The notes under the pieces are model-generated. The model was not told where the DNA came from, did no database searches, and worked only from the letters and a program-made list of their open reading frames with translations. From positions 1 through 46,140 of the forward strand of contig JAIPJR010000007.1 of assembly GCA_021734045.1 (NCBI GenBank): a stretch of 46,140 bases of DNA, read 5' to 3'. Below, one piece after another: positions 17,340-27,063 of the stretch. This stretch comes from Fidelibacterota bacterium (GTDB taxonomy: Bacteria > Fidelibacterota > UBA8477). Positions within the stretch are counted from its first letter, which is position 1. Every line of letters begins with the position of its first letter. The translations under genes and the position numbers were made by a program.

Positions 17340-20087
17340 ATGAATATGGTTAGGAAAATTTCATCACGCGTTTTGATAAGCAGTTTGCTTTCCATGATGC
17401 TCACCGGCATTGGATTTGGGGCGAATCTGACGCTGGAGCCGGTGAATACCGTGTGGTCATTTCAAAATGGCGGACAGGTGTACATCCTGCAGCAGGCCGA
17501 ACTGAATGCCGGCAACGACCTGGCACTGGACAGTAAAACGCCCATCAAACCGCTCTACATGGGTAAAATGCGGCTCGTGAACGGTAGTAAAGTGAATCTG
17601 GTTGATTCTTACACTTACGGGCAACCGGCCAGCTACACAGCCACCCCCATAACGCTCAACGATAACCTGAGAGTGGACTATTTTGAGAATACGACTGACC
17701 GTTATGAACTACCGGTGGTGAGTCCCGATGGCCGCTATGTCACGGTCAATAAATTCAATCGCCTGCAAAAAATACTGGCCGCCGTGGATCGCTCTCGTGG
17801 GAAAAACGAACTGCGGCCACTGGTCTCCCGCAGCACATCCGACGATGTTTTTTCGGCCAACAATAACCAGGGTGAGTACTACGAGCGGGATATCAGCTGG
17901 CTGGCCAACGCTGCTGCACCGAAAATTCTGTTTGTCTCCAATGGTCAGATTATGGTGGGTGAACCCAGTGGCAGCCAATTCAATGCCCAACCGGCGGGAT
18001 TTTCACACGACGGTATTCCATTTGGGCCTCAGTGGCGCAGTCGTACCGAGATTGTTTGGACCGAGAAAAACAAAATTTTGGTGGGAAATCTGGAAACCCG
18101 CACCACCAAAGCATTCTCCCGACCGGATTACGAGTCCATCCCCCGCATCGACCTGAATAAAGCTGACCCGGATTTGGTCGCCTATGTGGGTCGAAAGGGT
18201 GGCAACGCAGTAAGCGGTATTCTGAATCTGGCTACCGGTGAATTCACACAGATTGCGGGGGACAATTCAGCGGAAGCGTTTAATGTCACCTGGTCACCCA
18301 ATGGCTATGAATTGGCATATGTGCTGCTGGACTCCCGCGCCCGTCTGCGGACGTTGAACCTGTACGACATTCGTACCGGTCAGGCGCGCCAGGTCAGCAA
18401 CGAAGCGTACACCCTTACCCGGGACAGCTATCCCACCTTTTACCCCGACGGTTCAGCAATTTTTTATGTAGGTGAAGATGAGTACGGTCTGTCAAAATTA
18501 CTCTACTCCGACGCATCCAAGACTAATCAGTCCCAGGCGGTGGCGGTGAAATTTGGTGACCGGGAGGTGCAATCGGTTCAGGGTGTCGCTTTTTATCCCA
18601 ATCGGCTGGAAGAGGTTAAAAAAGGTGACAGTGGCGTAAAATTATACCTGATTGCCCAGGCGATTGCCCGGCCGGAGTTGTACGAAATCCCCCTGGGTAA
18701 GGCCAAATTGAATGGCATACCCATCAATCTGTCGCTCCCTAAAACGGCGCATAATAATTACATCGGTAGTCCCCGTGCGATCGTGTCCGTGGAGGCAACC
18801 CGCAATCAGTTCGATGACCGTTACCGGCAGGCGCAGAAGGATTATGCCAGTACGATAAAGGATGAAAAGTCCCTGGTGGCGCCACCGAAAGCCCAGCTCT
18901 CCTATCCCGCCGGGCTCACGTCAAAATGTGCCGTTTCTATGGTGGATGCAGTGAAATCGGAGCAGCAGCGCTTTGAGTCCCAATTGGCGCAACAACTGAG
19001 CAGTGAATTTGCCACATTCAAACAACAGGGACAAGCCGGACTCAATAATCTGGACCGTGAGAAACGATCTGCTGTTCGCAAAGACCCTGATTTGACGCTG
19101 GAGAAAGTTTTCGGGGAGTGGGAGGCCATTCTCAATATCCCACGGCAAAACCGGGAGCAGGCTGAGCAAGACCTGGCAACAAAATCCCGGGAATGGGAGC
19201 AAAAACTCCGTCAGGCACAGGATGCTGAGCGCTCACTCACCGCATTTTTGAACCAGCAGTCTGGTACCATCAATGGTTGGAAGACCCGCATGCAGCAATT
19301 GGTTTCCAATGCCCAGAAGCACTTCGGTTCCGGTTACCCGCAAGCCGGGAATACCGCCAGTTCGTATCCGGAGGCGTACGCTGCGATACAATCCACCATT
19401 CAGCAATCACTCACGCAGATGGAGAACCTGCAAACCTCGGCAGCGACTCGTGTGGACGGCTTTGCCCGGGAAGCCGGTTGTGATTTCCAGCAGGAATTTC
19501 AAGTCCTGCAGGGTGAAATCACGAAAGCAGTGAATGACTTGCAGGCTTTGTACAATGAATTACAGGGCTTTCAAAAGGTCTGGGACGACTACGCCGGTGT
19601 GCTGGACGAGGTGAAACAAATCTGGAGCGAATTCCAGTCCGAACTCAGCAGCGGCGATGCGCATGCAGACAATAACCGTTTGCCCAAGTACAACACCAGC
19701 CGTGAACAGCTCAAAGGGTTCTCTTCACTCCGTGGTTATTACCCCGATGAAATTGCTGATTTGAAACGGTTGGTGTATTTCATGGAAATCATGGCGTCCG
19801 GGGCATGGCCTAATCCGGCTGATAACCGGGCTGTCCTCACCCTGCAGGCCGGTGCTAATGTGGCGAAGAAAGACGGTGCCAAATGGATTCAAAGAGCGCG
19901 GAATGGCGTGATAATCCAGTATGTGAAGAGTGAGTATTTCCCCGGTGGAAAATCAGTAGCGCCCCGTAACAAGGACTTGAAGGATGTTCAGAAATATATC
20001 GCAGCGTTGGAAAAAGATCAGGAAACGGATACCCGCGATTTTGGCAAACTCCTGAAAGCCCTGGATAGCTATGAGGCCGGGAAATAG
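17340..20087 (+). CDS. Exported TolB-like beta-propeller protein with long coiled-coil region
   Basis: A 915-aa predicted periplasmic protein. ATG 17340 follows AAGGCAAGGA and gives a good signal peptide (MNMVRKISSRVLISS to GFGANL). ATG 17289 overlaps the caspase stop and is a possible coupled start. Residues ~80-470 contain WD40/TolB-type blades such as NVTWSPNGYELAYVLLDS followed by LNLYDIRTGQARQVS, and SYPTFYPDGSAIFYVGEDE. Residues ~500-780 are Gln/Glu-rich and heptad-like (EQAEQDLATKSREWEQKLRQ), predicting a long helical coiled coil. The C-terminal ~130 residues are helical with basic patches. This layout suggests a scaffold that docks peptides or partners in the periplasm. The exact family is not recognised. 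Confidence 0.78.
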   Translation: MNMVRKISSRVLISSLLSMMLTGIGFGANLTLEPVNTVWSFQNGGQVYILQQAELNAGNDLALDSKTPIKPLYMGKMRLVNGSKVNLVDSYTYGQPASYTATPITLNDNLRVDYFENTTDRYELPVVSPDGRYVTVNKFNRLQKILAAVDRSRGKNELRPLVSRSTSDDVFSANNNQGEYYERDISWLANAAAPKILFVSNGQIMVGEPSGSQFNAQPAGFSHDGIPFGPQWRSRTEIVWTEKNKILVGNLETRTTKAFSRPDYESIPRIDLNKADPDLVAYVGRKGGNAVSGILNLATGEFTQIAGDNSAEAFNVTWSPNGYELAYVLLDSRARLRTLNLYDIRTGQARQVSNEAYTLTRDSYPTFYPDGSAIFYVGEDEYGLSKLLYSDASKTNQSQAVAVKFGDREVQSVQGVAFYPNRLEEVKKGDSGVKLYLIAQAIARPELYEIPLGKAKLNGIPINLSLPKTAHNNYIGSPRAIVSVEATRNQFDDRYRQAQKDYASTIKDEKSLVAPPKAQLSYPAGLTSKCAVSMVDAVKSEQQRFESQLAQQLSSEFATFKQQGQAGLNNLDREKRSAVRKDPDLTLEKVFGEWEAILNIPRQNREQAEQDLATKSREWEQKLRQAQDAERSLTAFLNQQSGTINGWKTRMQQLVSNAQKHFGSGYPQAGNTASSYPEAYAAIQSTIQQSLTQMENLQTSAATRVDGFAREAGCDFQQEFQVLQGEITKAVNDLQALYNELQGFQKVWDDYAGVLDEVKQIWSEFQSELSSGDAHADNNRLPKYNTSREQLKGFSSLRGYYPDEIADLKRLVYFMEIMASGAWPNPADNRAVLTLQAGANVAKKDGAKWIQRARNGVIIQYVKSEYFPGGKSVAPRNKDLKDVQKYIAALEKDQETDTRDFGKLLKALDSYEAGK

Positions 20088-20814
20088 CGTGGCTATCCGG
20101 CAGCTGATCTGGCATGGTCCGGTTGTCAGTATGGTGTTTTTTATCCTACTGGCACCCACAATAGTTCGTGCCGCTGATCCAATATCCTTCATTCGCGCGA
20201 ATCGCGCCACGCTTGAAAATATCAAGGCGGTGGATACCAAGGCGGTGCTTTACCGGGAATCTATAAAACCTGCCATTAATAACAGTCAGGATACGGTGGA
20301 AAAAGCTGCCTGGCTTGTACTGGCGGGATTCGCCACCAGTGACTACCGGCAAAACTGTGCCGGTGCCGTTGCTGCCTTTCAAACGGCGCATCAGTTGGTA
20401 AAGGACATGAATCTGGATGACCGGCGGCGACTCATTGCCATTCTCGAAAATCCCGAATTCGTTGATTTCAAAGTAGCCACACGGCTGCCCATGGGTTACA
20501 ACGCTTACGCGGTAAAACGATTGGAGCAGGGGGGCAACGCGGCAGATGTCATGACCCGTCAACTCAAAGGATGGAGCGACTATTATTCCGCCATTCTGGA
20601 GTTTTTATTCCAACTCTCCCAACCCCTGGATAAATGCGGCGTCTGCCAGACCTGCCTGGACTGCCCGCTGTATAAATTCAAAGTCACGTTTTACAATTTC
20701 AAAGCACTGATGAATCAGGATGAATTCTATACACAATTGGATTTTATCAAACAGGCTGCGACCCGGGCACAGGATTTGGGTCGCGCCATTGAGAGTCGTT
20801 ATGATTTACAATAA
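20071..20814 (+). CDS. Exported protein with CxxCxxCxxC cluster, unknown function
   Basis: A 247-aa protein with a signal peptide (VVSMVFFILLAPTIVRAADP). The start is uncertain: ATG 20071 overlaps the preceding gene by 17 bases, while GTG 20089, just after that stop, has GAGG 11 bases upstream. The mature part is alpha-helical and resembles a degenerate helical-repeat protein (DTVEKAAWLVLAGFATSDYRQ). Its most striking feature is four evenly spaced cysteines, CGVCQTCLDC (189-198). These could bind a metal or Fe-S centre or form disulfides. I recognise no family. Its place between the propeller protein and the solute-binding protein suggests it works in the same envelope complex. Confidence 0.7.
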   Translation: MRPGNSVAIRQLIWHGPVVSMVFFILLAPTIVRAADPISFIRANRATLENIKAVDTKAVLYRESIKPAINNSQDTVEKAAWLVLAGFATSDYRQNCAGAVAAFQTAHQLVKDMNLDDRRRLIAILENPEFVDFKVATRLPMGYNAYAVKRLEQGGNAADVMTRQLKGWSDYYSAILEFLFQLSQPLDKCGVCQTCLDCPLYKFKVTFYNFKALMNQDEFYTQLDFIKQAATRAQDLGRAIESRYDLQ

Positions 20815-22495
20815 TGCGTGGCTATCCGCCCGTCGAATGAACGATTGGACAAGCTGCATCCTGATAGGGGCACTGCTGCTTATCATGGCCATGGTGATGA
20901 TGCCGGCGACCACCATCGCCCAATCAGGTAATCGCATTGATATGCAATTGGGGCTCACCTCCATTCCGGAAACCATGAATCCCTTTTTTGCCTACGACAC
21001 CGAGTCGGAGCAGCTGGTGGCCATGCTTTACCTAAGTCTCTACACCTACAACGAAAATCTGAGCTTGAAAGCGGAATTGGCTGATCTGGAAATCCAGTCT
21101 TTAGCCCCCAAATTTGAGGAGGGCAGTTATTCGGTGGTGATTCCCATCAAGCGGAATATTCAATGGCTCTGGCCGGACGGCAGTACCACGGATATTCGGC
21201 CGGAAGATGTGGTGACCACCTTTGAGGTACTGAAGAAGAATAAGGAAATCGCCTACCGCCAGGTGATTGAAAACATCAAAACCATTGAGGTGTACAGCAA
21301 CGGTCAGAATTCCATTAAAATCACCTGGGAACCTAACAAAGCCAGTTACGACAATCTGGACTTCATTATTCTGCCTGAACGAATTTTGAAGCGTTATGTG
21401 GACCGGGTCACCAATGTGCTGATTCCGGGGCAATTTGGCGCGCTTCAGCAGGCGTTTAGCCTGAACAGCTACCGTGGTGCCCACGCCTACCGGCTAAAGA
21501 GTTTTGAGCGGGACGGACGGCTGATTGAGCTGGAAGCTGCGCGAAATTATTCCCTGGATGGCAGTCCCATGATTGTTTCGCCCATCACGCTGGCTACCTA
21601 CGCTAATCCCCAACAGCGCTGGCGGGATTTGAATGACGGACTCATCAATTTTGTCATTGACCTGGAGCCGTCACGCCTGGCGGAAACACGCCAGAATGTC
21701 ATTGATACCCAGTCGGAAGTGAATTCGCCGGTGGTGGCGGAAGCAGTAAATACGCCCACCGTTACCGCGCTGCTCTTTAATTACCGTGGTCCCAACAAGT
21801 CATTCATCAGCAATATCAATAACCGGCGTGCCCTGGCCAACATTCTCAACACCCAGGTTCAGGCGGAGATGTTCAAAATCGCCTACGCGTATGAAATGAC
21901 CTACAACTTCGCCCAGATTGATTTGAAGGGACCCTTCGTCTCCATGGGCGAGACCATGTTTCAATCCAGCGAGTACAACTCGGTCCGGGCGTTCAGGCCG
22001 CCGCGTGAACCGTTGAAACTCATGTACCTGGCCTATTCATTAGGTTCGCCCATCGTGAGTGTGGCCAACCAGATTGCCCAGCAATTACGGGATAATGGTG
22101 TGGACTGCGAGACGGAACTTTATCAGAATAAGCGTCAATTTTACGAGGATTTGTCGCGCCTGGATCATTATGACCTGGTGTTGCATGAATGGAATGCCTC
22201 CACCCGACCGGATATCTCCATGTGGGATAGAGGTAATTTCATGAACTACACCTACACCCGGCCGAATTTCAAAGATTACTATGATCTCATCAGCCTGATT
22301 GGTAGCGGACAGTCGGAAGATTACGCCACATTTCAGCGCTATCTGTACGAAGATTGCGCGGCCATATTCCTCTGGAACCGGGACTATATCATCGCTTACA
22401 ATGACGAGGTCCACGAAAATCAATACCGCAAAGTGGTTATGGAAAAGGACCCGGCCCAGTTCACCCGGGGATTGAAGTACTGGCGATGGAAGTAA
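20801..22495 (+). CDS. Peptide-type ABC transporter solute-binding protein (SBP family 5)
   Basis: A 564-aa periplasmic binding protein of the DppA/OppA type. ATG 20801 follows GAGAG and overlaps the previous stop by 14 bases; ATG 20837 is an alternative that also yields a signal peptide (LLLIMAMVMMPATTIAQS). Family hallmarks are visible: SIPETMNPFFAYD near the mature N-terminus, the LYLSLYTYNENL segment, WLWPDGSTTDIRPEDVVTTF (the usual W.DG.p.tA.DV pattern), NRRALANILN, and a C-terminal DLVLHEWNASTRPD. There is no obvious lipobox, so it is probably soluble or N-terminally tethered. It is followed at once by two permeases and the ATPase, which makes a complete importer. The ligand is likely a peptide, but family 5 also binds nickel chelates, sugars and other solutes. 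Confidence 0.88.
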   Translation: MIYNNAWLSARRMNDWTSCILIGALLLIMAMVMMPATTIAQSGNRIDMQLGLTSIPETMNPFFAYDTESEQLVAMLYLSLYTYNENLSLKAELADLEIQSLAPKFEEGSYSVVIPIKRNIQWLWPDGSTTDIRPEDVVTTFEVLKKNKEIAYRQVIENIKTIEVYSNGQNSIKITWEPNKASYDNLDFIILPERILKRYVDRVTNVLIPGQFGALQQAFSLNSYRGAHAYRLKSFERDGRLIELEAARNYSLDGSPMIVSPITLATYANPQQRWRDLNDGLINFVIDLEPSRLAETRQNVIDTQSEVNSPVVAEAVNTPTVTALLFNYRGPNKSFISNINNRRALANILNTQVQAEMFKIAYAYEMTYNFAQIDLKGPFVSMGETMFQSSEYNSVRAFRPPREPLKLMYLAYSLGSPIVSVANQIAQQLRDNGVDCETELYQNKRQFYEDLSRLDHYDLVLHEWNASTRPDISMWDRGNFMNYTYTRPNFKDYYDLISLIGSGQSEDYATFQRYLYEDCAAIFLWNRDYIIAYNDEVHENQYRKVVMEKDPAQFTRGLKYWRWK

Positions 22496-23301
22496 AAGCC
22501 GCCCTCCGATATGTGCTGTATGTAGTCCTGGTCGTTGTGGGATTAAACACCCTGTATCTCTTTTCCTCATCCGATGCCGATCTGCGCTACGGGCTGCTTA
22601 CCCTGATTGGCTGGAATATACCGGCTGAGAATTGGCTCAATGCCCTGCTCTACACCTGGAATACCTTCGCTCTGGTTGGGTTTGCCATGCTTATGGCATT
22701 GCTGCTCACCGCGCTGTGGATCTGGGGATTTGCCACGGATGGAAATGGCGCCCGAAACCGGCAACCGGTCTGGTTGAAGCGACTGGAAATGGTTCTGCTG
22801 ATTCTGCTGCGCTCACTGCTTCTCTTCGTCATCGCCGCATTTTCCCTCAAAGCTGCCACGTATGTCATCGTGGTGGCATTAATCCTGGTGGTGGGGGATG
22901 GTAACCTGAGTTATTTCATCAAATTCTTCAAAGATGAGATTCAATCCATATCCCAGTCCGATGCCGTACGCTACGCCCGCATTCAGGGCTATTCAGGGGC
23001 ACATATCGCGCTGACCTATGTGTTACCACAGATCGTGGTGGAACTGCTGGTGTTGATTAAATACCGGCTGATTGCCCTGGCCAGTGCCACAATCATTCTG
23101 GACTACATTTTTAACCGCATCAATACCTATGGTTATGAAATGTTCGTGCTGGCTACCGGAATCGGATATCATCCGGACCGTCTCTTTGCCCTCACCTATG
23201 TCTCAATGATATCAATATTAATTCTGGTGGGCATCATCACGCTGATTGAGCAGCGAAAGCAGTTGATTATCGTAAAATTTCTACGGTGGGTCACCCGGTA
23301 G
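22486..23301 (+). CDS. ABC transporter permease, DppB-like, divergent
   Basis: A 271-aa inner-membrane permease that overlaps the binding-protein gene by 10 bases. It has about six hydrophobic segments (near 8-25, 58-80, 100-120, 122-142, 195-215, 240-262). The coupling loop that contacts the ATPase matches the EAA motif: SDAVRYARIQGYSGAHIALTYVLPQ (~161-185), with the central Gly conserved. It is shorter than typical DppB (about 310-340 aa) and much of its sequence is unfamiliar, including an unusual basic loop after the second helix (NGARNRQPVWLKRLE). The assignment rests on the EAA loop and gene order. Confidence 0.8.
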   Translation: MEVKAALRYVLYVVLVVVGLNTLYLFSSSDADLRYGLLTLIGWNIPAENWLNALLYTWNTFALVGFAMLMALLLTALWIWGFATDGNGARNRQPVWLKRLEMVLLILLRSLLLFVIAAFSLKAATYVIVVALILVVGDGNLSYFIKFFKDEIQSISQSDAVRYARIQGYSGAHIALTYVLPQIVVELLVLIKYRLIALASATIILDYIFNRINTYGYEMFVLATGIGYHPDRLFALTYVSMISILILVGIITLIEQRKQLIIVKFLRWVTR

Positions 23302-23317
23302 GTTTTAAATAAAAGAT

Positions 23318-24280
23318 ATGTCACAACGCAGCCTCAATACAATTTTTCTCACGGTGATCCTGCTCATCATTGTGGGGCTTACGCCCCATTACGCGCCGCG
23401 CGTTAAGCTGCTGCCCCGGGAAAATCCCCACCTCACCCAGGAATGGCGCAGCGTGGAAAATCCCCTTGAGGTTGAGCCAGCCGATCCCTTCGCGGCGCCG
23501 GTTCCGGATGACCCTTTCGCCACATCTGGTCCTGACCTGCCTGCTAATAACGCCATTCAGCGCTACGCCCGCTCGGTGAACCTGAATTGGTACAACATGT
23601 CAAAACTGGCGATTGTAAAGGGTTTGTTCTTCACGCTCTTTATCGGGTTAGGATCAGCAGTCCTGATCATTCTGGGCGGACTCGTTCTGGGGGTATTTCT
23701 GGGTAGTACCGGCTATGTGCACCGGTGGCAGCGAACGACCACACATATTCGCACGCTCCTCAACGCCACCGATATCATTCCCCGCTACTTCATTGTCATT
23801 ATACTGATTCAGTTTGGTCGCAATCTGCCGGAACTTTGGAAGTTTGTTTATTACTTGCTGGTCTTTGCCGTGGTCCAGCTACCGGAAGCGGTGAAAATTT
23901 TTGAGCTGGAAACGCGGCAGATCTGTGCGAAACCTTTTTTCACCATGGCCCGCACGGTTGGTGCCACAGTGCGGCGCTTAATCGGTGATTATATTCTGGT
24001 GCTGGCAAAACCCAAGTATGTGTCCCAGTTCCTGAAGTATGTCCTCTACACGCTCTTTATGGAGTCTGCACTGTCATTTCTGCAAATCGGGTTTACGCTG
24101 GAAAATTTCTTCCGCTACAAGGTGTACACACTGGGATATATCCTGGGACGGCTTTTGCGGGAAAACCTCACCTGGTCGGATTTTGCAACCGGATTTCCCG
24201 TCCTGCTGGCAACCGTCCTTATTTTGGGAACAGTCATTCTGATCAACACTTTTTTGGCCAGGAGTCGCCGTTATGCCTGA
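23318..24280 (+). CDS. ABC transporter permease, DppC-like, divergent
   Basis: A 320-aa permease. An N-terminal helix (~8-25) is followed by a ~70-residue Pro/Asp-rich periplasmic segment, as in DppC proteins with an extended N-terminus. The core has helices near 100-125, 150-170, 175-195, 240-260 and 290-312. The EAA-type coupling loop is KPFFTMARTVGATVRRLIGDY (~205-225, the K counted as the lead residue), and the downstream LFMESALSFLQIGF matches the DppC signature (usually ...E..LSFLGLG). The stop overlaps the ATPase start by 8 bases. It presumably pairs with the preceding permease to form the transmembrane channel. Confidence 0.83.
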   Translation: MSQRSLNTIFLTVILLIIVGLTPHYAPRVKLLPRENPHLTQEWRSVENPLEVEPADPFAAPVPDDPFATSGPDLPANNAIQRYARSVNLNWYNMSKLAIVKGLFFTLFIGLGSAVLIILGGLVLGVFLGSTGYVHRWQRTTTHIRTLLNATDIIPRYFIVIILIQFGRNLPELWKFVYYLLVFAVVQLPEAVKIFELETRQICAKPFFTMARTVGATVRRLIGDYILVLAKPKYVSQFLKYVLYTLFMESALSFLQIGFTLENFFRYKVYTLGYILGRLLRENLTWSDFATGFPVLLATVLILGTVILINTFLARSRRYA

Positions 24281-26660
24281 TGCGATCCTGGATGTGCAAC
24301 ATTTTACCACCACCCTCTATCCTGATGTACGCAATCGTCAAAGTTCGGTACGCCCCACCAACCGGGACATTAATCTCACCGTTCCACCGGGGAAATGGGT
24401 CGCCATCATTGGTGAAACGGGCTGTGGGAAAAGCGTATTTCTCCAATCTGTCCTGCGAATTCCCCTTCGCGGTCTCAATGCGGATCAGCAAACCTTTGGG
24501 CAGTATGACCAGCGCGGAGAGCTTATCCAACCCAGCCGGGTGACCTGGAATTTTGGTGAGGAGGTGGTGGAAAACGCTCTGGATAGTCAATATTCTCCGG
24601 AAGAATTGGCCGCCATTCGGCAGCGCCAGGTTTTTTACATCCCCCAGAACGCCATGTCCTCACTCTATGATTACCACACACTGGAAATCGAGTTGCAACG
24701 CCGGTTGAAATTGTCACAACAACAGGGACAGGTGAATGGCGAGACGGATTTGGAGCAGATTCTGGCCGGTGCACCCATTGAAAATATGCGCAACCGTCAG
24801 CTCACCTTCTCCGGCTATTCCGGCGGGATGAAACAGCTTACCTATGTGCAGATGCTGAATCTGGTACAGCCCAAAATGGTGGTCCTGGACGAACCCACCA
24901 CGGCGGTGGATGTTCTGAATGAGCGCCTCTTTTTTCAGCATTTGCGTGATTATACGAAGACCGCCGATTTTTCCGTATTACTCATCAGTCATAACATGGA
25001 TATTCTGCGCTCCTACTTCCGCGATGACGACCTGGTCTATGTCATGTACAAAGGCGTCATGGTGGAGAAGGGACCCAAAGCGCAGCTGTTTGAAAATCCC
25101 ATCCATCCCTACACCCAATCGCTGGTGCGCTCCTTCCCCAGTCTGGACCGAGCCATGACCATTACCCAGCAAAACCTGCTGGCCAATATCCGCTATAATC
25201 TGGAGCAGCGCACCAACCTGGTGGAAAATCTCACCCTGCTCCAGACCGTTTTTCAATTCATTGACTCCATGAGCCGGGGTCAGCAATTCCTCACCAACCG
25301 TATCGATCAAGCGCTGCAAAATCCGGAAGGTGGTTTGAAGGCTATACTGGATGATTTGATTCAGCTCCAGGCGGCTTGTGACGGACCGTCAACATTTGCG
25401 GGGATAACCACTGACTCAGCCCGGCAGGAGTTGCGCGATTTTCTCAGAACGCTTCAGCAGGAGCAGATTCGTCTGGGTGATGACTCCTGCCCCTATTTCA
25501 ATCAGTGCCCCGTACGGGAGCAAATGTGCCTGCACCTTTTCCGGGTTCGAAAAAATCTGTTTGACAATGACGGCAGTCATCAGGCAAAATGTATTTCCGG
25601 CGATAAAAAAATCCTCTTCCAGTCCTTCCATGCCGAGCGCGGTGAGCAACAAGCCCCCATCATTTCAATCGAGAATCTAAGCGTGGTGCCGTCGGAGAAG
25701 TCCGGGCTGCTGAAACATAGCGTGAACCACACGGGAGACTGGCTATTACGCGATATTTCGCTCTCCATCAAACAAGGGCAAACCGTGGGGTTGGCCGGCG
25801 GTAGCGGGCAGGGAAAATCCACATTCATTAAAACACTGCTTCAGTTTCGGAACGAATACACTTACGACGAAGCAAAGTCCAAAATCAGGTATTGGGACCG
25901 GCACTACCACGAGCTGAAAAATTTTCCCCGTCGGGTACAGTATGTTCCCCAGGTCATTGATGGCGCTTTCCGGCCGGACCAGACCGCGATTGAGATTTTA
26001 CTGGAATCGTACTTTCGGGAAGAGACCAATACCCGGCGCATCAGGGAGATATTGCAGCAAAAACACTATATCGCCGAACGCTGCCTGGTGGATTTGAAAA
26101 TGGGCTGGAAAGCGTTGAATGATTGGCCGGTGACCTGGTCGGGTGGTGAAAAACAGCGCCTGCTCATCGGTCGCGCCCTGATTGCATTGGGATTATACGA
26201 AAATCAATCCGAGCACAACCAAGCCGGTGATCGCCTGCTGATTCTGGATGAACCCACCTCTTCAGTGGATGTGCTGGTGCAGGCAGAGATTCTGAATCTC
26301 CTCAATGAATTTGAAAAGCGGTATGCCTTCAGCTATCTCATTGTCAGCCACAATCTTGCCTTGCTGCGTAATCTGTGTGATATTATTTATGTCATCTATG
26401 GCGGGGAGATCATTGAAAAAATCCGCTACGATCAGTTTGAATTGACAGGGGAGCCCTGGCGGGACATGCATCCCTACACCCATGCGCTCTTTGCCGATCG
26501 TGATTTGCGCCCGGTGGAGCCCCCTCACCACCACTATTGTGTGTACTATAACAATTGTAACCTCAAAGGACTCACGGATGAAAAATGTAAACAGAAACCG
26601 CGCATCGATGACTCGCTGGACGCGTCCATTGCTTGTTGGCACATTCCTGGTGCTCAATAG
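24273..26660 (+). CDS. Fused double ABC ATPase of the DppD-DppF type
   Basis: A 795-aa protein carrying both nucleotide-binding domains of a peptide transporter in one chain. Domain 1: Walker A GETGCGKS (47-54), signature YSGGMKQ (182-188), Walker B VVLDEP (D206, E207), switch His in LLISHN. Domain 2: Walker A GGSGQGKS (509-516), signature WSGGEKQR (622-629), Walker B LLILDEPTSSVD, switch His in LIVSHN. All catalytic residues are intact, so both sites should hydrolyse ATP. Each domain ends in a Cys-rich oligopeptide-transporter tail: CPYFNQCPVREQMC (406-419) and CVYYNNCNLKGLTDEKC near the C-terminus. Such tails bind an Fe-S cluster in some characterised homologues. Separate DppD and DppF subunits are the commoner arrangement, but fusions are known. 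Confidence 0.9.
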   Translation: MPDAILDVQHFTTTLYPDVRNRQSSVRPTNRDINLTVPPGKWVAIIGETGCGKSVFLQSVLRIPLRGLNADQQTFGQYDQRGELIQPSRVTWNFGEEVVENALDSQYSPEELAAIRQRQVFYIPQNAMSSLYDYHTLEIELQRRLKLSQQQGQVNGETDLEQILAGAPIENMRNRQLTFSGYSGGMKQLTYVQMLNLVQPKMVVLDEPTTAVDVLNERLFFQHLRDYTKTADFSVLLISHNMDILRSYFRDDDLVYVMYKGVMVEKGPKAQLFENPIHPYTQSLVRSFPSLDRAMTITQQNLLANIRYNLEQRTNLVENLTLLQTVFQFIDSMSRGQQFLTNRIDQALQNPEGGLKAILDDLIQLQAACDGPSTFAGITTDSARQELRDFLRTLQQEQIRLGDDSCPYFNQCPVREQMCLHLFRVRKNLFDNDGSHQAKCISGDKKILFQSFHAERGEQQAPIISIENLSVVPSEKSGLLKHSVNHTGDWLLRDISLSIKQGQTVGLAGGSGQGKSTFIKTLLQFRNEYTYDEAKSKIRYWDRHYHELKNFPRRVQYVPQVIDGAFRPDQTAIEILLESYFREETNTRRIREILQQKHYIAERCLVDLKMGWKALNDWPVTWSGGEKQRLLIGRALIALGLYENQSEHNQAGDRLLILDEPTSSVDVLVQAEILNLLNEFEKRYAFSYLIVSHNLALLRNLCDIIYVIYGGEIIEKIRYDQFELTGEPWRDMHPYTHALFADRDLRPVEPPHHHYCVYYNNCNLKGLTDEKCKQKPRIDDSLDASIACWHIPGAQ

Positions 26661-27063
26661 CCTGTGGCTCAGTGGTTGTGCGTCCCGTCAGCCCGCATTG
26701 AATACCACCGGGTTCTCTTCTGGTGATTTTCAATGGCAAAAGGCACAGCATCACTTCCGTGATTTCCTGGTGGCGGAGGTTGCCGCGGTGATTCCCACAT
26801 CAAATTTTGACGCCATTGCCCGTCTCAAAGTACGCCTGATTGTAAACCGGGATGAGGTTATGAAGCTGGATCCAACACAAACCCGCCGGGTGTTTTACGT
26901 GGGTCCCCGTGAGGGGAAATGGGTTTTCGAGCGAGAACAGATTCAGCCGCCGATTATGCAGGAGGGGCATACACTCACCAAAGGAGATCTGGTCATGCTC
27001 TATTTTCAGGAAGATTCACCCTTCCCGTCCGCCGAGGGAATCGAAATTGCATTCGCGAAATAG
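26578..27063 (+). CDS. Small envelope lipoprotein, unknown function
   Basis: A 161-aa predicted lipoprotein. ATG 26578 is chosen because AAGGA lies 7 bases upstream and the signal reads VGTFLVLNSLWLSGC, a clear lipobox. The 5' end overlaps the ATPase gene by 83 bases in another frame. The mature protein is short, with a basic/beta C-terminal half (RRVFYVGPREGKWVFEREQI, GDLVMLYFQEDSPF). No family is recognised. Its dense overlap with the ATPase gene implies co-expression with the transporter. Confidence 0.7.
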   Translation: MKNVNRNRASMTRWTRPLLVGTFLVLNSLWLSGCASRQPALNTTGFSSGDFQWQKAQHHFRDFLVAEVAAVIPTSNFDAIARLKVRLIVNRDEVMKLDPTQTRRVFYVGPREGKWVFEREQIQPPIMQEGHTLTKGDLVMLYFQEDSPFPSAEGIEIAFAK

